Of a stretch of DNA of 39,519 nt, positions 15,823 through 22,899 are shown one piece after another. Made by a program: the position numbers and the translations under genes. The stretch is from contig CAMIMS010000013.1 in NCBI GenBank assembly GCA_946221025.1, positions 1 to 39,519 on the forward strand, given 5' to 3'. This DNA comes from an uncultured Pseudoclavibacter sp. (lineage in GTDB: Bacteria; Actinomycetota; Actinomycetes; Actinomycetales; Microbacteriaceae). Under the pieces are notes generated by a model, which worked only from the letters and a program-made list of their open reading frames with translations, was not told the origin of the DNA and made no database searches. Every line of letters begins with the position of its first letter. Position 1 is the stretch's first letter.

Positions 15823-17013
15823 ATGCCTGATCTGTTCAGCCTCATCCTGTGGCCCTTCAAGATCATCATCGAGTTCATCATCGTCGCGTTCCACACGCTG
15901 TGGACCTCACTCGGCATGGACCCGGCAAACGGCTGGACCTGGATGCTCTCGCTCGTGGGTCTGGTGATCGTGGTGCGCTCGGCGATCCTGCCGCTGACCA
16001 TCCGTCAGATTAAGTCCCAGCGCAACATGATGGTCGCAGCCCCTGAGATCCGAAAGATCCAGGAGAAGTACCGCGGCAAGCGCGATCAGTTCTCCATGGA
16101 GGCGATGCAGCGCGAGATGCGGGAGGTTTACGCCCGCACGAACTCGAACCCGATGGCCGGATGCTGGCCGCTGCTCGTGCAGATGCCGATTCTGTTTGGC
16201 CTATACCAGGTGATCAGCACGGCGCAGCAGGGCATGAGCGGTGTGGGCATGCTCAACGAGGACCTCGCGAGAAAGTTCGCGGGCGGTGAGATCTTCGGGG
16301 TACCCCTGCGCGCGACGCTCGTGAACAACGAGGGCAATGTGGCGGTCATCGTGCTCGCCGTGGTGATGATCGTGCTGATGACGGCATCGCAGTACATCAC
16401 GATGCGTCAGATCACCTCGAAGAACGTTTCCGAAGAGGCGAAGAACTCGCCGATGTACCGCCAGCAAGAGATCATGATGCGCATCATGCCGCTCATGTTC
16501 GCGGTGTCGGGCCTGTTCTTCCCGATCGGTCTCATGTCGTACTGGCTGATCTCGAACTTCTTCACGATGCTGCAGCAGTGGCTCATTGTTCGGAACATGC
16601 CCACGCCCGGATCTGAGGCGGCGAAGGCGCGTGAGGCTCGACTGCGTGCCCGCGGCAAGTGGGTCGATGAAGACGAACAGAAGAAGATTGCGTCTGGCGA
16701 GTCCGAAGCAAAGGTCGTTCGCTCCACCCAGCGTCAACAGCCGATGAGCAAGCAGCGCGCGAAGAAGGCGCAGGCGGCCGCGGCGAGTGCGGGCACGTCG
16801 AAGCGGTCGAACCAGGATGCGGTCGAGTCGAAATCATCGACCGATGCGTCCTCGACGACAAAGGGGAATGAGAACGCGAACGACGACGAATCGGCGGCGA
16901 CGGCTACGCAGCGGAGTGGTTCGTCATCGGTGACATCGGCGTCTTCGACGCACAGCACAGCCTCCGCGTCAAAGAAGTCGACGAACCGGTCCAAGAAGAA
17001 GAAACGGCGCTGA
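15823..17013 (+). CDS. yidC: Membrane protein insertase YidC/Oxa1
   Basis: A 396-residue insertase that places proteins in the cytoplasmic membrane with or without SecYEG. Hydrophobic segments lie at about residues 5-30, 42-65 (containing the groove arginine in VVRSAILPLTIRQ), 110-130, 165-190 and 225-250, with a charged cytoplasmic loop after the second. A Lys/Ser/Ala-rich tail of about 120 residues, ending in a run of Lys and Arg, probably contacts ribosomes. ATG 15823 is chosen because it begins at the first membrane helix with GAGAGAGA upstream; the longer frame from 15760 overlaps yidD. Confidence 0.96.
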   Translation: MPDLFSLILWPFKIIIEFIIVAFHTLWTSLGMDPANGWTWMLSLVGLVIVVRSAILPLTIRQIKSQRNMMVAAPEIRKIQEKYRGKRDQFSMEAMQREMREVYARTNSNPMAGCWPLLVQMPILFGLYQVISTAQQGMSGVGMLNEDLARKFAGGEIFGVPLRATLVNNEGNVAVIVLAVVMIVLMTASQYITMRQITSKNVSEEAKNSPMYRQQEIMMRIMPLMFAVSGLFFPIGLMSYWLISNFFTMLQQWLIVRNMPTPGSEAAKAREARLRARGKWVDEDEQKKIASGESEAKVVRSTQRQQPMSKQRAKKAQAAAASAGTSKRSNQDAVESKSSTDASSTTKGNENANDDESAATATQRSGSSSVTSASSTHSTASASKKSTNRSKKKKRR

Positions 17014-17029
17014 TCGTTTCGGGGCAAGG

Positions 17030-17051
17030 TGGAGACCGGTCCCGGTCTCCA
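17030..17051 (+). terminator. Hairpin between yidC and jag
   Basis: A perfect 9-bp stem (TGGAGACCG at 17030-17038 and CGGTCTCCA at 17043-17051) with a 4-nt loop lies 17 nt after the yidC stop. There is no T-run, so termination strength is uncertain. It would fit jag having its own promoter just downstream. Confidence 0.5.
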
Positions 17052-17073
17052 GCGGTTGCGTCGAAGCGTGAAG

Positions 17074-17079
17074 TACGCT
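17074..17079 (+). promoter_or_regulatory. Putative -10 element of jag
   Basis: TACGCT matches TANNNT and ends 8 nt before the jag ATG. No Shine-Dalgarno sequence is present in the spacer GGTCAGTT, which suggests a leaderless or nearly leaderless transcript. Confidence 0.45.
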
Positions 17080-17087
17080 GGTCAGTT

Positions 17088-17783
17088 ATGGATGCCACCT
17101 CGCCTACGGACCGGTCGACGCAGTCGGAAGCTTCGATGCCGCGCACTGCCGATGAGGCATCGATCCGTGGTGAGGTCGAAGCCGTCGAGCTGACGGGTGT
17201 CGGAGAGGACGTGGGAACGCACGCTTTGGCGCAAGACGTTGAAGGTGTCGAGCGTGCAGGTGAGCGGTCAGTTCACGACTCCTCCGGTGGCGGTGAGGTC
17301 TTCGATGGAGAGGGCGACGATGATGATGCCCAGCCGGACGAGGGCGACATTGCCGGTGACTACCTCGAAGATCTGCTTGACATCGCCGACATCGATGGTG
17401 ACTTTGACATTGATGAGGTGAACGGGCGCATGCTCGTGTCGATCTCCTCGGACGCGGAGAACTCGAACCTGGGCAAGCTCTCCGCCGGAGACACCGTGGA
17501 GGCGCTGCAGCATCTGACGCGCTTGGCGGTGCAAGCAGAGACCGGTGAGCTCTCGCGCCTGATTCTGGATGTGGGCGGATCGCGCGATTCGCGTCGAGCG
17601 GAGCTCGCGAAGCTCGTCGACTCGGCTGTGGAGAAGCTTCAGCAGGGCGCTGCGAAAGCGGCCCTTCCCCCGATGTCGTCGTATGAGCGAAAGATCGTTC
17701 ACGATCTCGCTGCCGAACACGGCTGCGATTCCGAGTCTGAGGGTGAGGGTCGCGACCGGCACCCCGTTCTGACGCTGCGGTAG
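17088..17783 (+). CDS. jag: KH/R3H RNA-binding protein Jag (KhpB)
   Basis: A 231-residue protein. The acidic N-terminal 90 residues lack a recognisable fold. A KH domain follows (DFDIDEVNGRMLVSISSD, GKLSAGDTVEALQHLTRLAV), then a C-terminal R3H domain with the R-x-x-x-H pattern in SYERKIVHDLAAEHG. The family binds single-stranded RNA and links to cell-size and envelope control in Firmicutes; the role in actinobacteria is less defined. It is usually co-transcribed with yidC, but here a hairpin and a close -10 hexamer precede it. A 2.6-kb gene-free region follows, where rsmG would normally come almost at once. Confidence 0.93.
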   Translation: MDATSPTDRSTQSEASMPRTADEASIRGEVEAVELTGVGEDVGTHALAQDVEGVERAGERSVHDSSGGGEVFDGEGDDDDAQPDEGDIAGDYLEDLLDIADIDGDFDIDEVNGRMLVSISSDAENSNLGKLSAGDTVEALQHLTRLAVQAETGELSRLILDVGGSRDSRRAELAKLVDSAVEKLQQGAAKAALPPMSSYERKIVHDLAAEHGCDSESEGEGRDRHPVLTLR

Positions 17784-17924
17784 CGCACGGGTCACCCGAA
17801 GCTCGACCGGTATGTCGGGTCGGGCAGATCGGCTCATTTCCGGCCAGGTTGCTGGGTTCGCGACTCCATGAATCGCGCCGTCGTCGGGTTCTCGGTGGGC
17901 TCGCATGACTGAAGACGGTTTGGA

Positions 17925-18113
17925 TGTGGATCCCTTTACACGAACCCGTGTGTGGATAACTAGGGTCGTGTGTGCATTCCTGTGGATGAGGGTGTGGATA
18001 ACTCGCTTTTCTACAGGCGTTCTCGGTCGCTAATACGCCCCTGATCAGGGATTTCTTGGGGAGTTAGCGTTGTATAACATTTCCACAACGCCCTATTGGG
18101 CAGTTGTGGATAG
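17925..18113. promoter_or_regulatory. DnaA-box cluster downstream of jag
   Basis: Two exact consensus boxes TGTGGATAA at 17951-17959 and 17993-18001. Near-matches are TGTGGATCC at 17925, TGTGGATGA at 17981, ATTTCCACA at 18079 and TGTGGATAG at 18105. Most are in the same orientation. It lies about 3 kb from dnaA, outside the dnaN-dnaA and dnaA-rpmH gaps. Confidence 0.7.
18083..18109. repeat. Hairpin built from inverted DnaA-box-like sequences
   Basis: CCACAACGCCC (18083-18093) pairs with GGGC-a-GTTGTGG (18098-18109) around a TATT loop, with one bulged A. The outer arm ends overlap DnaA-like 9-mers. It could be a late terminator for jag or a structured part of the DnaA-binding cluster. Confidence 0.55.
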
Positions 18114-18344
18114 GTGTCGCTCGAGGTGCCCCATGATGCATGCACCGAATCGCTGGCGGTGGTCCCCTGGTCGGCTGGTAAGTGGCTTGCCGGCCCGGAG
18201 TGGCGTGCTGATGGCATCTGATCGGTGACGTTGTGTGAGTGTGTTGCTCAGGAGCATCGACGTGCTCGATCGGGCTGATCTTTGGTCAATGCCTTGGAAG
18301 AGGACGAAGGCGGTGCGCCTGTTCAGGAGTGCGATGTTGTCTGT

Positions 18345-18360
18345 CGTTTCACGTGAAACG
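18345..18360. promoter_or_regulatory. parS: parS site 1
   Basis: CGTTTCACGTGAAACG: exact 14-bp core GTTTCACGTGAAAC, palindromic ParB-binding site. First site of the array. Confidence 0.92.
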
Positions 18361-18853
18361 CGATCGTCCTGACGGCGTTCGTCCTTGCGTGGCTTCACGT
18401 TCGTTTTGTGGGTCGCTCCTGGGCGTGACCAATGTTCCGGGAGATCGGTCGATTGAAGATGCTCGTTCGGGCTGGTGCATGTGGGCATGCATGCGTGGTG
18501 AACCCGGGTGCCGAGGGCTTCTGGCCTCTCGTTTGACTGGAGCCTGTACGGAACCGTGGCCATCATGGGTCCGCAGTCGTGGTCGGTTGTGACTGTGTGC
18601 CGGGTGGGGTTCGCCTACGGTTGCTGTCTTCGCTGCAGCGGAGCGGATGCGGTGGGTTGCGCGTTGGCATGTCATGCGGCTCGTACGCGTGCGTCGGTGC
18701 GTGGTTGAGCAGTCGTGGATTCGGCCGTTGACGCTGTGGCCGTTTTTGACGTGCGGGACGATTCACTAACCGATAGATCGCATTGTTCTTGTAAACGACG
18801 TGTTCTGAATTGCAGATACTCCGCAGTCACTGGCCGTGGATTGGTCCGTTGAC

Positions 18854-18869
18854 CGTTTCACGTGAAACG
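18854..18869. promoter_or_regulatory. parS: parS site 2
   Basis: CGTTTCACGTGAAACG: exact core. It follows a nearly 500-bp gap without sites. Confidence 0.92.
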
Positions 18870-19363
18870 GTGATGCCTCCTGTGCGCTGGCTGATCGGTG
18901 TCAGTGCGGGTGCCGGGCGGATGGCTGCGGGTGCTGGCTGCCGGGAGCCATCTGCGAAATGCCGGGTACACGTGGCAGGTATCTCATCCCGAATCGCGGG
19001 CCTTGGTACCCGATCGCCGGTCAAAAGTCTCAGTATTCGGTGCAGGGCCCACGGGATAACTGGACACCTGGCGTTAAGAACCTGATCAATGAACTCGCGG
19101 TCTGGTCGTTCGATCAAGTCGTACGTGGTTGCGTCATGTGTGTAAGACGACCCAGACGTGAGATCCGCACGAACCCGCGGTGTCTCCCCCACGGAAGGGC
19201 ATCGCCCGTTTGCACTCGCTGGCCCTCTGCACGTGTGGATAGGCGGTTCAGAGACCCGGGTATATCTGCGCCCACGTACGATTGTCTTTGGGATCGTCGG
19301 GACTTGTCCCATCGGCAGGCATCTACGTCGACGGATGAAGTACGGTGCGTGCCCTATCTGCGA

Positions 19364-19379
19364 TGTTTCACGTGAAACG
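19364..19379. promoter_or_regulatory. parS: parS site 3
   Basis: TGTTTCACGTGAAACG: exact core. Confidence 0.92.
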
Positions 19380-19566
19380 ATACGTCTGGAGAGCGCGTCC
19401 GAATCAGGTCTGTTCGCCATGTTCTGGCACCACGTTCAACGACGCCGCTAGTGGCCTAGTGAAGCAGAAACCGGATGCAACATCCATAAAGGCGTTGAAG
19501 TGCGGCGTGCAACCTCAACGCTCGATTGCCGTTTCAAGCGAACGGACCATCCTCGTCTGCCGTGCA

Positions 19567-19582
19567 TGTTTCACGTGAAACA
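19567..19582. promoter_or_regulatory. parS: parS site 4
   Basis: TGTTTCACGTGAAACA: perfect 16-bp consensus palindrome. Confidence 0.94.
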
Positions 19583-19726
19583 CGGGTTCTCGTTAGAGTG
19601 CGCCACGTTGACCAGGAGATTCAAAAGGTCCGGAAGGTCGCGTCTTCAGATCAATGAGAATCGAGAACGAGATTGAAAACGATCCGACGACGATGGCAAT
19701 CCAGCGACGATCCGATGCGTTGCACG

Positions 19727-19742
19727 TGTTTCACGTGAAATG
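19727..19742. promoter_or_regulatory. parS site 5 (degenerate)
   Basis: TGTTTCACGTGAAATG: one mismatch to the 14-bp core, at its right end. A weaker decayed copy (GTTTGACGTGAACG) lies at 19846-19859. Confidence 0.7.
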
Positions 19743-19956
19743 TCAGCGTGGGAAACGACAGGCCCGGATCCAAGAAGCGCAAGACGAGCCCGATCCGTTC
19801 CGGATACCTGTGGGGTTCGCGTCGCGATCCGATTGGTGTCTTCTCGTTTGACGTGAACGGGAAGCGTCAGGTGAGGAAGACGAATGGATCCCGGCTCCGT
19901 GCTGTCCGTCATCAGGCGCATCTGCTGAGCATGATGGGTAACGGACGAAGTCGCGC

Positions 19957-19972
19957 AGTTTCACGTGAAACA
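19957..19972. promoter_or_regulatory. parS: parS site 6
   Basis: AGTTTCACGTGAAACA: exact core. Left boundary of the 140-bp tandem repeat. Confidence 0.92.
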
Positions 19973-20096
19973 CGAGACCCTGCTCGATTCGGAAACATCT
20001 GACCCAAATCGGCACCGATGTGCGTGCGCCGCTACGCGGAGACGCAGACTTCGATCAAGGAACGAAGGCACCAATGCGCGCCAAATGGTTGCCTTG

Positions 20097-20112
20097 TGCT
20101 TCACGTGAAACA
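20097..20112. promoter_or_regulatory. parS site 7 (one mismatch)
   Basis: TGCTTCACGTGAAACA: one mismatch in the left half of the core. It sits at the junction of the two 140-bp units. Confidence 0.75.
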
Positions 20113-20236
20113 CGAGACCATGTTCGAGCTGCGAACATCAAACCCAAACCGCGCGTGTGCGCGTGCGCCGCTGCCGGGACACGTAGACGACGATCAAGGG
20201 TCGAGGCATCATTGCGAGCTCCAAATAAGTGGCTTG

Positions 20237-20252
20237 TGTTTCACGTGAAACA
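20237..20252. promoter_or_regulatory. parS: parS site 8
   Basis: TGTTTCACGTGAAACA: perfect consensus palindrome, last site before rsmG. Confidence 0.94.
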
Positions 20253-20378
20253 CGCATACCAATATCGGATGCGGATCAGGCGTTGTGTCGTCTGGTCGCG
20301 CAACGTGCCCTGACTTTGACACAGCGCACAGGGCCGCGAGAGACCCACAACGAGTCGCGAGTGCTAACGAGATAGGCA

Positions 20379-21032
20379 ATGATCGAAGGCATGCATGAAC
20401 GCACGCCATCAACCGCCGTTGAAGCGGAGCCGTCATCTTCAACGGAGTTCTTCGGTTCCGGTATTGAACGGGCTCGTGAGTATGCAGAACTCCTTGCAAA
20501 GCACGGTGAGCAGTTGGGTTTGCTTGGTCCGTTGGAGTATCCGCGCCTTTGGACTCGACACATTCTGAACTCGGTGCTCGCAAAGGACTTGTTCGCCGGC
20601 CGTGTCATGGATGTGGGTTCGGGTGGAGGTTTGCCCGGCATTCCGCTCGCTATCGCGCGTCCAGACGTGCACTTCACGCTCGTCGAGCCAATGGAACGCC
20701 GTAGCGATTGGTTGAATCGGTGCGTCACCGAGCTTGACCTCGACAATGTTGAGGTTCGCCGCGCTCGAGTCGAGGAGTTGCACGGCGCGCTGACCGTTGA
20801 CCAGGTCACTGCACGAGCTGTCGCATCGCTTTCGAAGCTAGTTCCGCTGATCGCACCGATCCTTGAACCACAGGGTGAAATGGTGCTCCTCAAGGGACAA
20901 GCGGCAGAGCGCGAAATTGAGGCCGCCGCGAAGGTGCTCCGGAAACACAGATTCACGGATGTCCGCGTTCAACTCGTCGGGGAAGAGTCGGGAATCGAGC
21001 CGACGCGAGTCGTTCTGGGAACGAAGGCATAA
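20379..21032 (+). CDS. rsmG: 16S rRNA (guanine527-N7)-methyltransferase RsmG
   Basis: A 217-residue SAM-dependent methyltransferase that modifies G527 of 16S rRNA; its loss gives low-level streptomycin resistance in several bacteria. The SAM-binding motif is VMDVGSGGGLPGIPLAIA near residues 76-93. The family segment LLGPLEYPRLWTRHILNS precedes it and TARAVASLSKLVP follows. Start ATG 20379 has a weak AGATAGG upstream, and an in-frame ATG at 20391 is an alternative. The gene stands alone between two parS-bearing non-coding regions; I found no parS inside the coding sequence. Confidence 0.96.
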   Translation: MIEGMHERTPSTAVEAEPSSSTEFFGSGIERAREYAELLAKHGEQLGLLGPLEYPRLWTRHILNSVLAKDLFAGRVMDVGSGGGLPGIPLAIARPDVHFTLVEPMERRSDWLNRCVTELDLDNVEVRRARVEELHGALTVDQVTARAVASLSKLVPLIAPILEPQGEMVLLKGQAAEREIEAAAKVLRKHRFTDVRVQLVGEESGIEPTRVVLGTKA

Positions 21033-21189
21033 CGCGCTGGAGTCCTCGGGCGACGGGAGCGTGCGATCCTCATTGCCCAGGCGGGAATGATGCGGACGCG
21101 CTTTGGAACGCGAGACGGAGACGATGGGGCCCCGTGACATGCTCGCTCGCCGGTACGAAGGCCTTGGCCGCGTCCTCATAAGCTTCTCA

Positions 21190-21239
21190 CGTTTCACGTA
21201 GAACAACGTTTCACGTGAAACAACGTTTCACGTGAAACG
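21190..21239. repeat. parS: Three back-to-back parS sites with 17-bp period
   Basis: Sites start at 21190 (CGTTTCACGTAGAACA, degenerate), 21207 (CGTTTCACGTGAAACA, exact core) and 21224 (CGTTTCACGTGAAACG, exact core). The 17-bp unit is tandemly repeated, so neighbouring ParB sites are only one base apart. Confidence 0.9.
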
Positions 21240-21345
21240 AACGCAGACCGCGTCACTATCGCAATGCGCGGAGGTACCAGGTCGTCACGTCTTGACGGAA
21301 CGCTCGTCGAATGCGCGATGGCGTACGACAAGTGGCGCCGTGAGC

Positions 21346-21361
21346 TGTTTCACGTGAAACG
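21346..21361. promoter_or_regulatory. parS: parS site 12
   Basis: TGTTTCACGTGAAACG: exact core. Confidence 0.92.
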
Positions 21362-21506
21362 CTCTCGAACGTTCACCCTCAGGCATGACCCAGAACAGGC
21401 AGCATCGCCACCGTTCCCCGGAGGACAACAGGGGAAGAATGAAGCTGCCTCATCAAGACAGCCACGACGCATTGTCCCCGCGGAAGTGAGTTCGCAACAA
21501 AGCCTG

Positions 21507-21522
21507 TGTTTCACGTGAAACA
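21507..21522. promoter_or_regulatory. parS: parS site 13
   Basis: TGTTTCACGTGAAACA: perfect consensus palindrome. Confidence 0.94.
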
Positions 21523-21638
21523 CGGATAGGCGACGAGCGCAACAAGAAACGGGTTTCGGCAGTAACTCGGCTGGTTCCTCAAAGGTGCGGCGAAGCAGAC
21601 GCGCGCCAAGCACAGGACTGTCGTACCGACGACGTCAC

Positions 21639-21654
21639 GGTTTCACGTGAAACA
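21639..21654. promoter_or_regulatory. parS: parS site 14
   Basis: GGTTTCACGTGAAACA: exact core. Confidence 0.92.
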
Positions 21655-21898
21655 ACATCACACGCAGTTGACCGAAACCGGAGGGAACGCACGACCCGTC
21701 TCAAGACCACCCGATTCGTTCCCGACGTGGCCATCGCAGCACGCGTGCACCGATGGAGGACACCCGTAGGCGCCGTCCGACGGATTCACGGAGAACATTT
21801 CGCACCTAACGTCTCAGCCGGCAAGAAACAGGGAAAGGCACCTCTCGATCGGGCCGTCACCGTTCATCCACAGTCCGTTCGAGCCAACGCGACCCACA

Positions 21899-21914
21899 GG
21901 TTTCACGTGAAACG
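21899..21914. promoter_or_regulatory. parS: parS site 15, in the parA leader
   Basis: GGTTTCACGTGAAACG: exact core, 57 bp upstream of the parA start codon. It is well placed for ParB autoregulation of the parA-parB operon. Confidence 0.92.
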
Positions 21915-21970
21915 TCGCAGTTCCAAGCCGGAATGCGACAGAATGAATACCCACTTCAGAGGAGGATGAC

Positions 21971-22897
21971 GTGACGGCAAACGACGCCACTTTCTCGGGC
22001 TCAACCCCCCACCCCGACGACCTCGATTCACCAATAGCCCGTCAGATCGGCGAACTCTCCGTGCGCAAGCGCGCCATGGACAGTGCCGAATTCCCCCTAC
22101 CGACACAGACACGGGTCATCGCCATCTCCAACCAGAAGGGAGGAGTCGGAAAGACCACGACTGCCGTCAACCTGGCCGCTGCCCTGGCAACCGGGGGAGC
22201 CCGGGTGCTCATCATCGACCTTGATCCACAGGGCAATGCCTCAACGGCTCTCGGCCTCGAACGCAACGAGGACACTGAGGGAATCTACGAAACGCTCCTC
22301 GGCGACACGAAAATGTCGAGCGTCATCCAGCAGTCGCCAGAAATCGAACGTCTGTTCGGTGTGCCAGCGACGCTCGACCTCGCCGGTGCCGAGATCGAGC
22401 TCGTCGACCTCCCTCGTCGTGAGTACCGGTTGCGCGACAGCATTTCGGCGCTCCTCGACGACGCCAATGCGGAGGGGCAGGGCTTCCACTATGTGCTCAT
22501 CGATTGCCCCCCGTCGCTCGGTCTGCTCACGATCAACGCGTTCGTTGCAGCACTCGAGGTGCTCATCCCAATCCAATGCGAGTACTACGCACTCGAGGGC
22601 CTGAGCCAGCTCATCAGCAATGTGGATCGGCTCTCCGAGCACCTCAATCCGCAGCTGCGCTTGTCGACCATCCTTCTCACCATGTACGACGGACGCACGA
22701 ACCTCTCTCAGCAGGTAGCCGACGAGGTGCGGACGCACTTCCCCAACCAGACGTTGGAGACGACGATCCCCAGGTCAGTGCGGATCTCGGAGGCACCGAG
22801 TTACGGGCAGACCGTCATCACCTACGACCCCACGTCATCCGGCGCAATCGCCTATAGCGAGGCCGCGCTCGAAATCGCGAAACGAGGAGCGAACTAG
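21971..22897 (+). CDS. parA: Chromosome partitioning ATPase ParA
   Basis: A 308-residue deviant-Walker ATPase that binds DNA non-specifically and moves ParB-parS complexes after replication. The deviant Walker A is KGGVGKTT at residues 56-63, Walker A' is LIIDLDPQGNAS, and Walker B is VLIDCPPSLGLLT. The first 45 residues form a flexible leader common in actinobacterial ParA. The GTG at 21971 follows a strong AGAGGAGGA ribosome binding site. It is preceded by the parS array and followed after 2 nt by parB. Confidence 0.97.
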   Translation: MTANDATFSGSTPHPDDLDSPIARQIGELSVRKRAMDSAEFPLPTQTRVIAISNQKGGVGKTTTAVNLAAALATGGARVLIIDLDPQGNASTALGLERNEDTEGIYETLLGDTKMSSVIQQSPEIERLFGVPATLDLAGAEIELVDLPRREYRLRDSISALLDDANAEGQGFHYVLIDCPPSLGLLTINAFVAALEVLIPIQCEYYALEGLSQLISNVDRLSEHLNPQLRLSTILLTMYDGRTNLSQQVADEVRTHFPNQTLETTIPRSVRISEAPSYGQTVITYDPTSSGAIAYSEAALEIAKRGAN

Positions 22898-22899
22898 CC

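Larger units (their letters stand above)
19957..20236. repeat. Two tandem 140-bp units, each beginning with a parS site
   Basis: parS sites 6, 7 and 8 start at 19957, 20097 and 20237, exactly 140 bp apart. The intervening sequences align along their whole length. Shared blocks include CACGTGAAACACGAGACC just inside each unit, GAACATC or AAACATC with ACCCAAA after it, GCGTGCGCCGCT mid-unit, GATCAAGG, and CTTGTG immediately before the next parS. The units have diverged by point changes, so the duplication is not recent. Confidence 0.85.
17784..20378. other. 2.6-kb gene-free region between jag and rsmG
   Basis: No open frame here has a recognisable product, a good ribosome binding site or a conserved neighbourhood. 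The left part (17925-18113) holds a DnaA-box cluster. From 18345 to 20252 it holds six exact and two near-exact parS sites, plus weaker decayed copies, including a 140-bp tandem repeat. The remaining sequence looks unconstrained and less codon-biased than its neighbours. Confidence 0.8.
21033..21970. other. 0.94-kb gene-free region between rsmG and parA
   Basis: No supported gene. It holds six exact parS sites and one degenerate site (21190-21914). One DnaA-like near-match (TCATCCACA) lies around 21870. Distances between sites here range from 17 to 260 bp. The last parS is 57 bp before the parA start, so ParB binding could also affect parA-parB expression. Confidence 0.8.

Noticed and set aside
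18093..18566. 157-codon minus-strand frame in the jag-rsmG gap
   Set aside because: It spans DnaA-like boxes and a parS site, lacks a plausible start signal and resembles no known protein; treated as non-coding.
20316..20344. TTGACA at 20316 as an rsmG promoter
   Set aside because: No acceptable -10 hexamer lies at 16-18 bp spacing, so it is not reported as a promoter.
18345..21914. parS array considered as a CRISPR array
   Set aside because: Repeats are short perfect palindromes with irregular spacing, no uniform spacers, and no cas genes are present; they match the ParB site exactly and sit beside parA-parB.
17784..21970. Gene-free stretches considered as a degraded prophage or insertion sequence
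   Set aside because: No transposase, integrase or phage-like fragment was recognisable in any frame, and no terminal inverted repeats or target duplications were seen.
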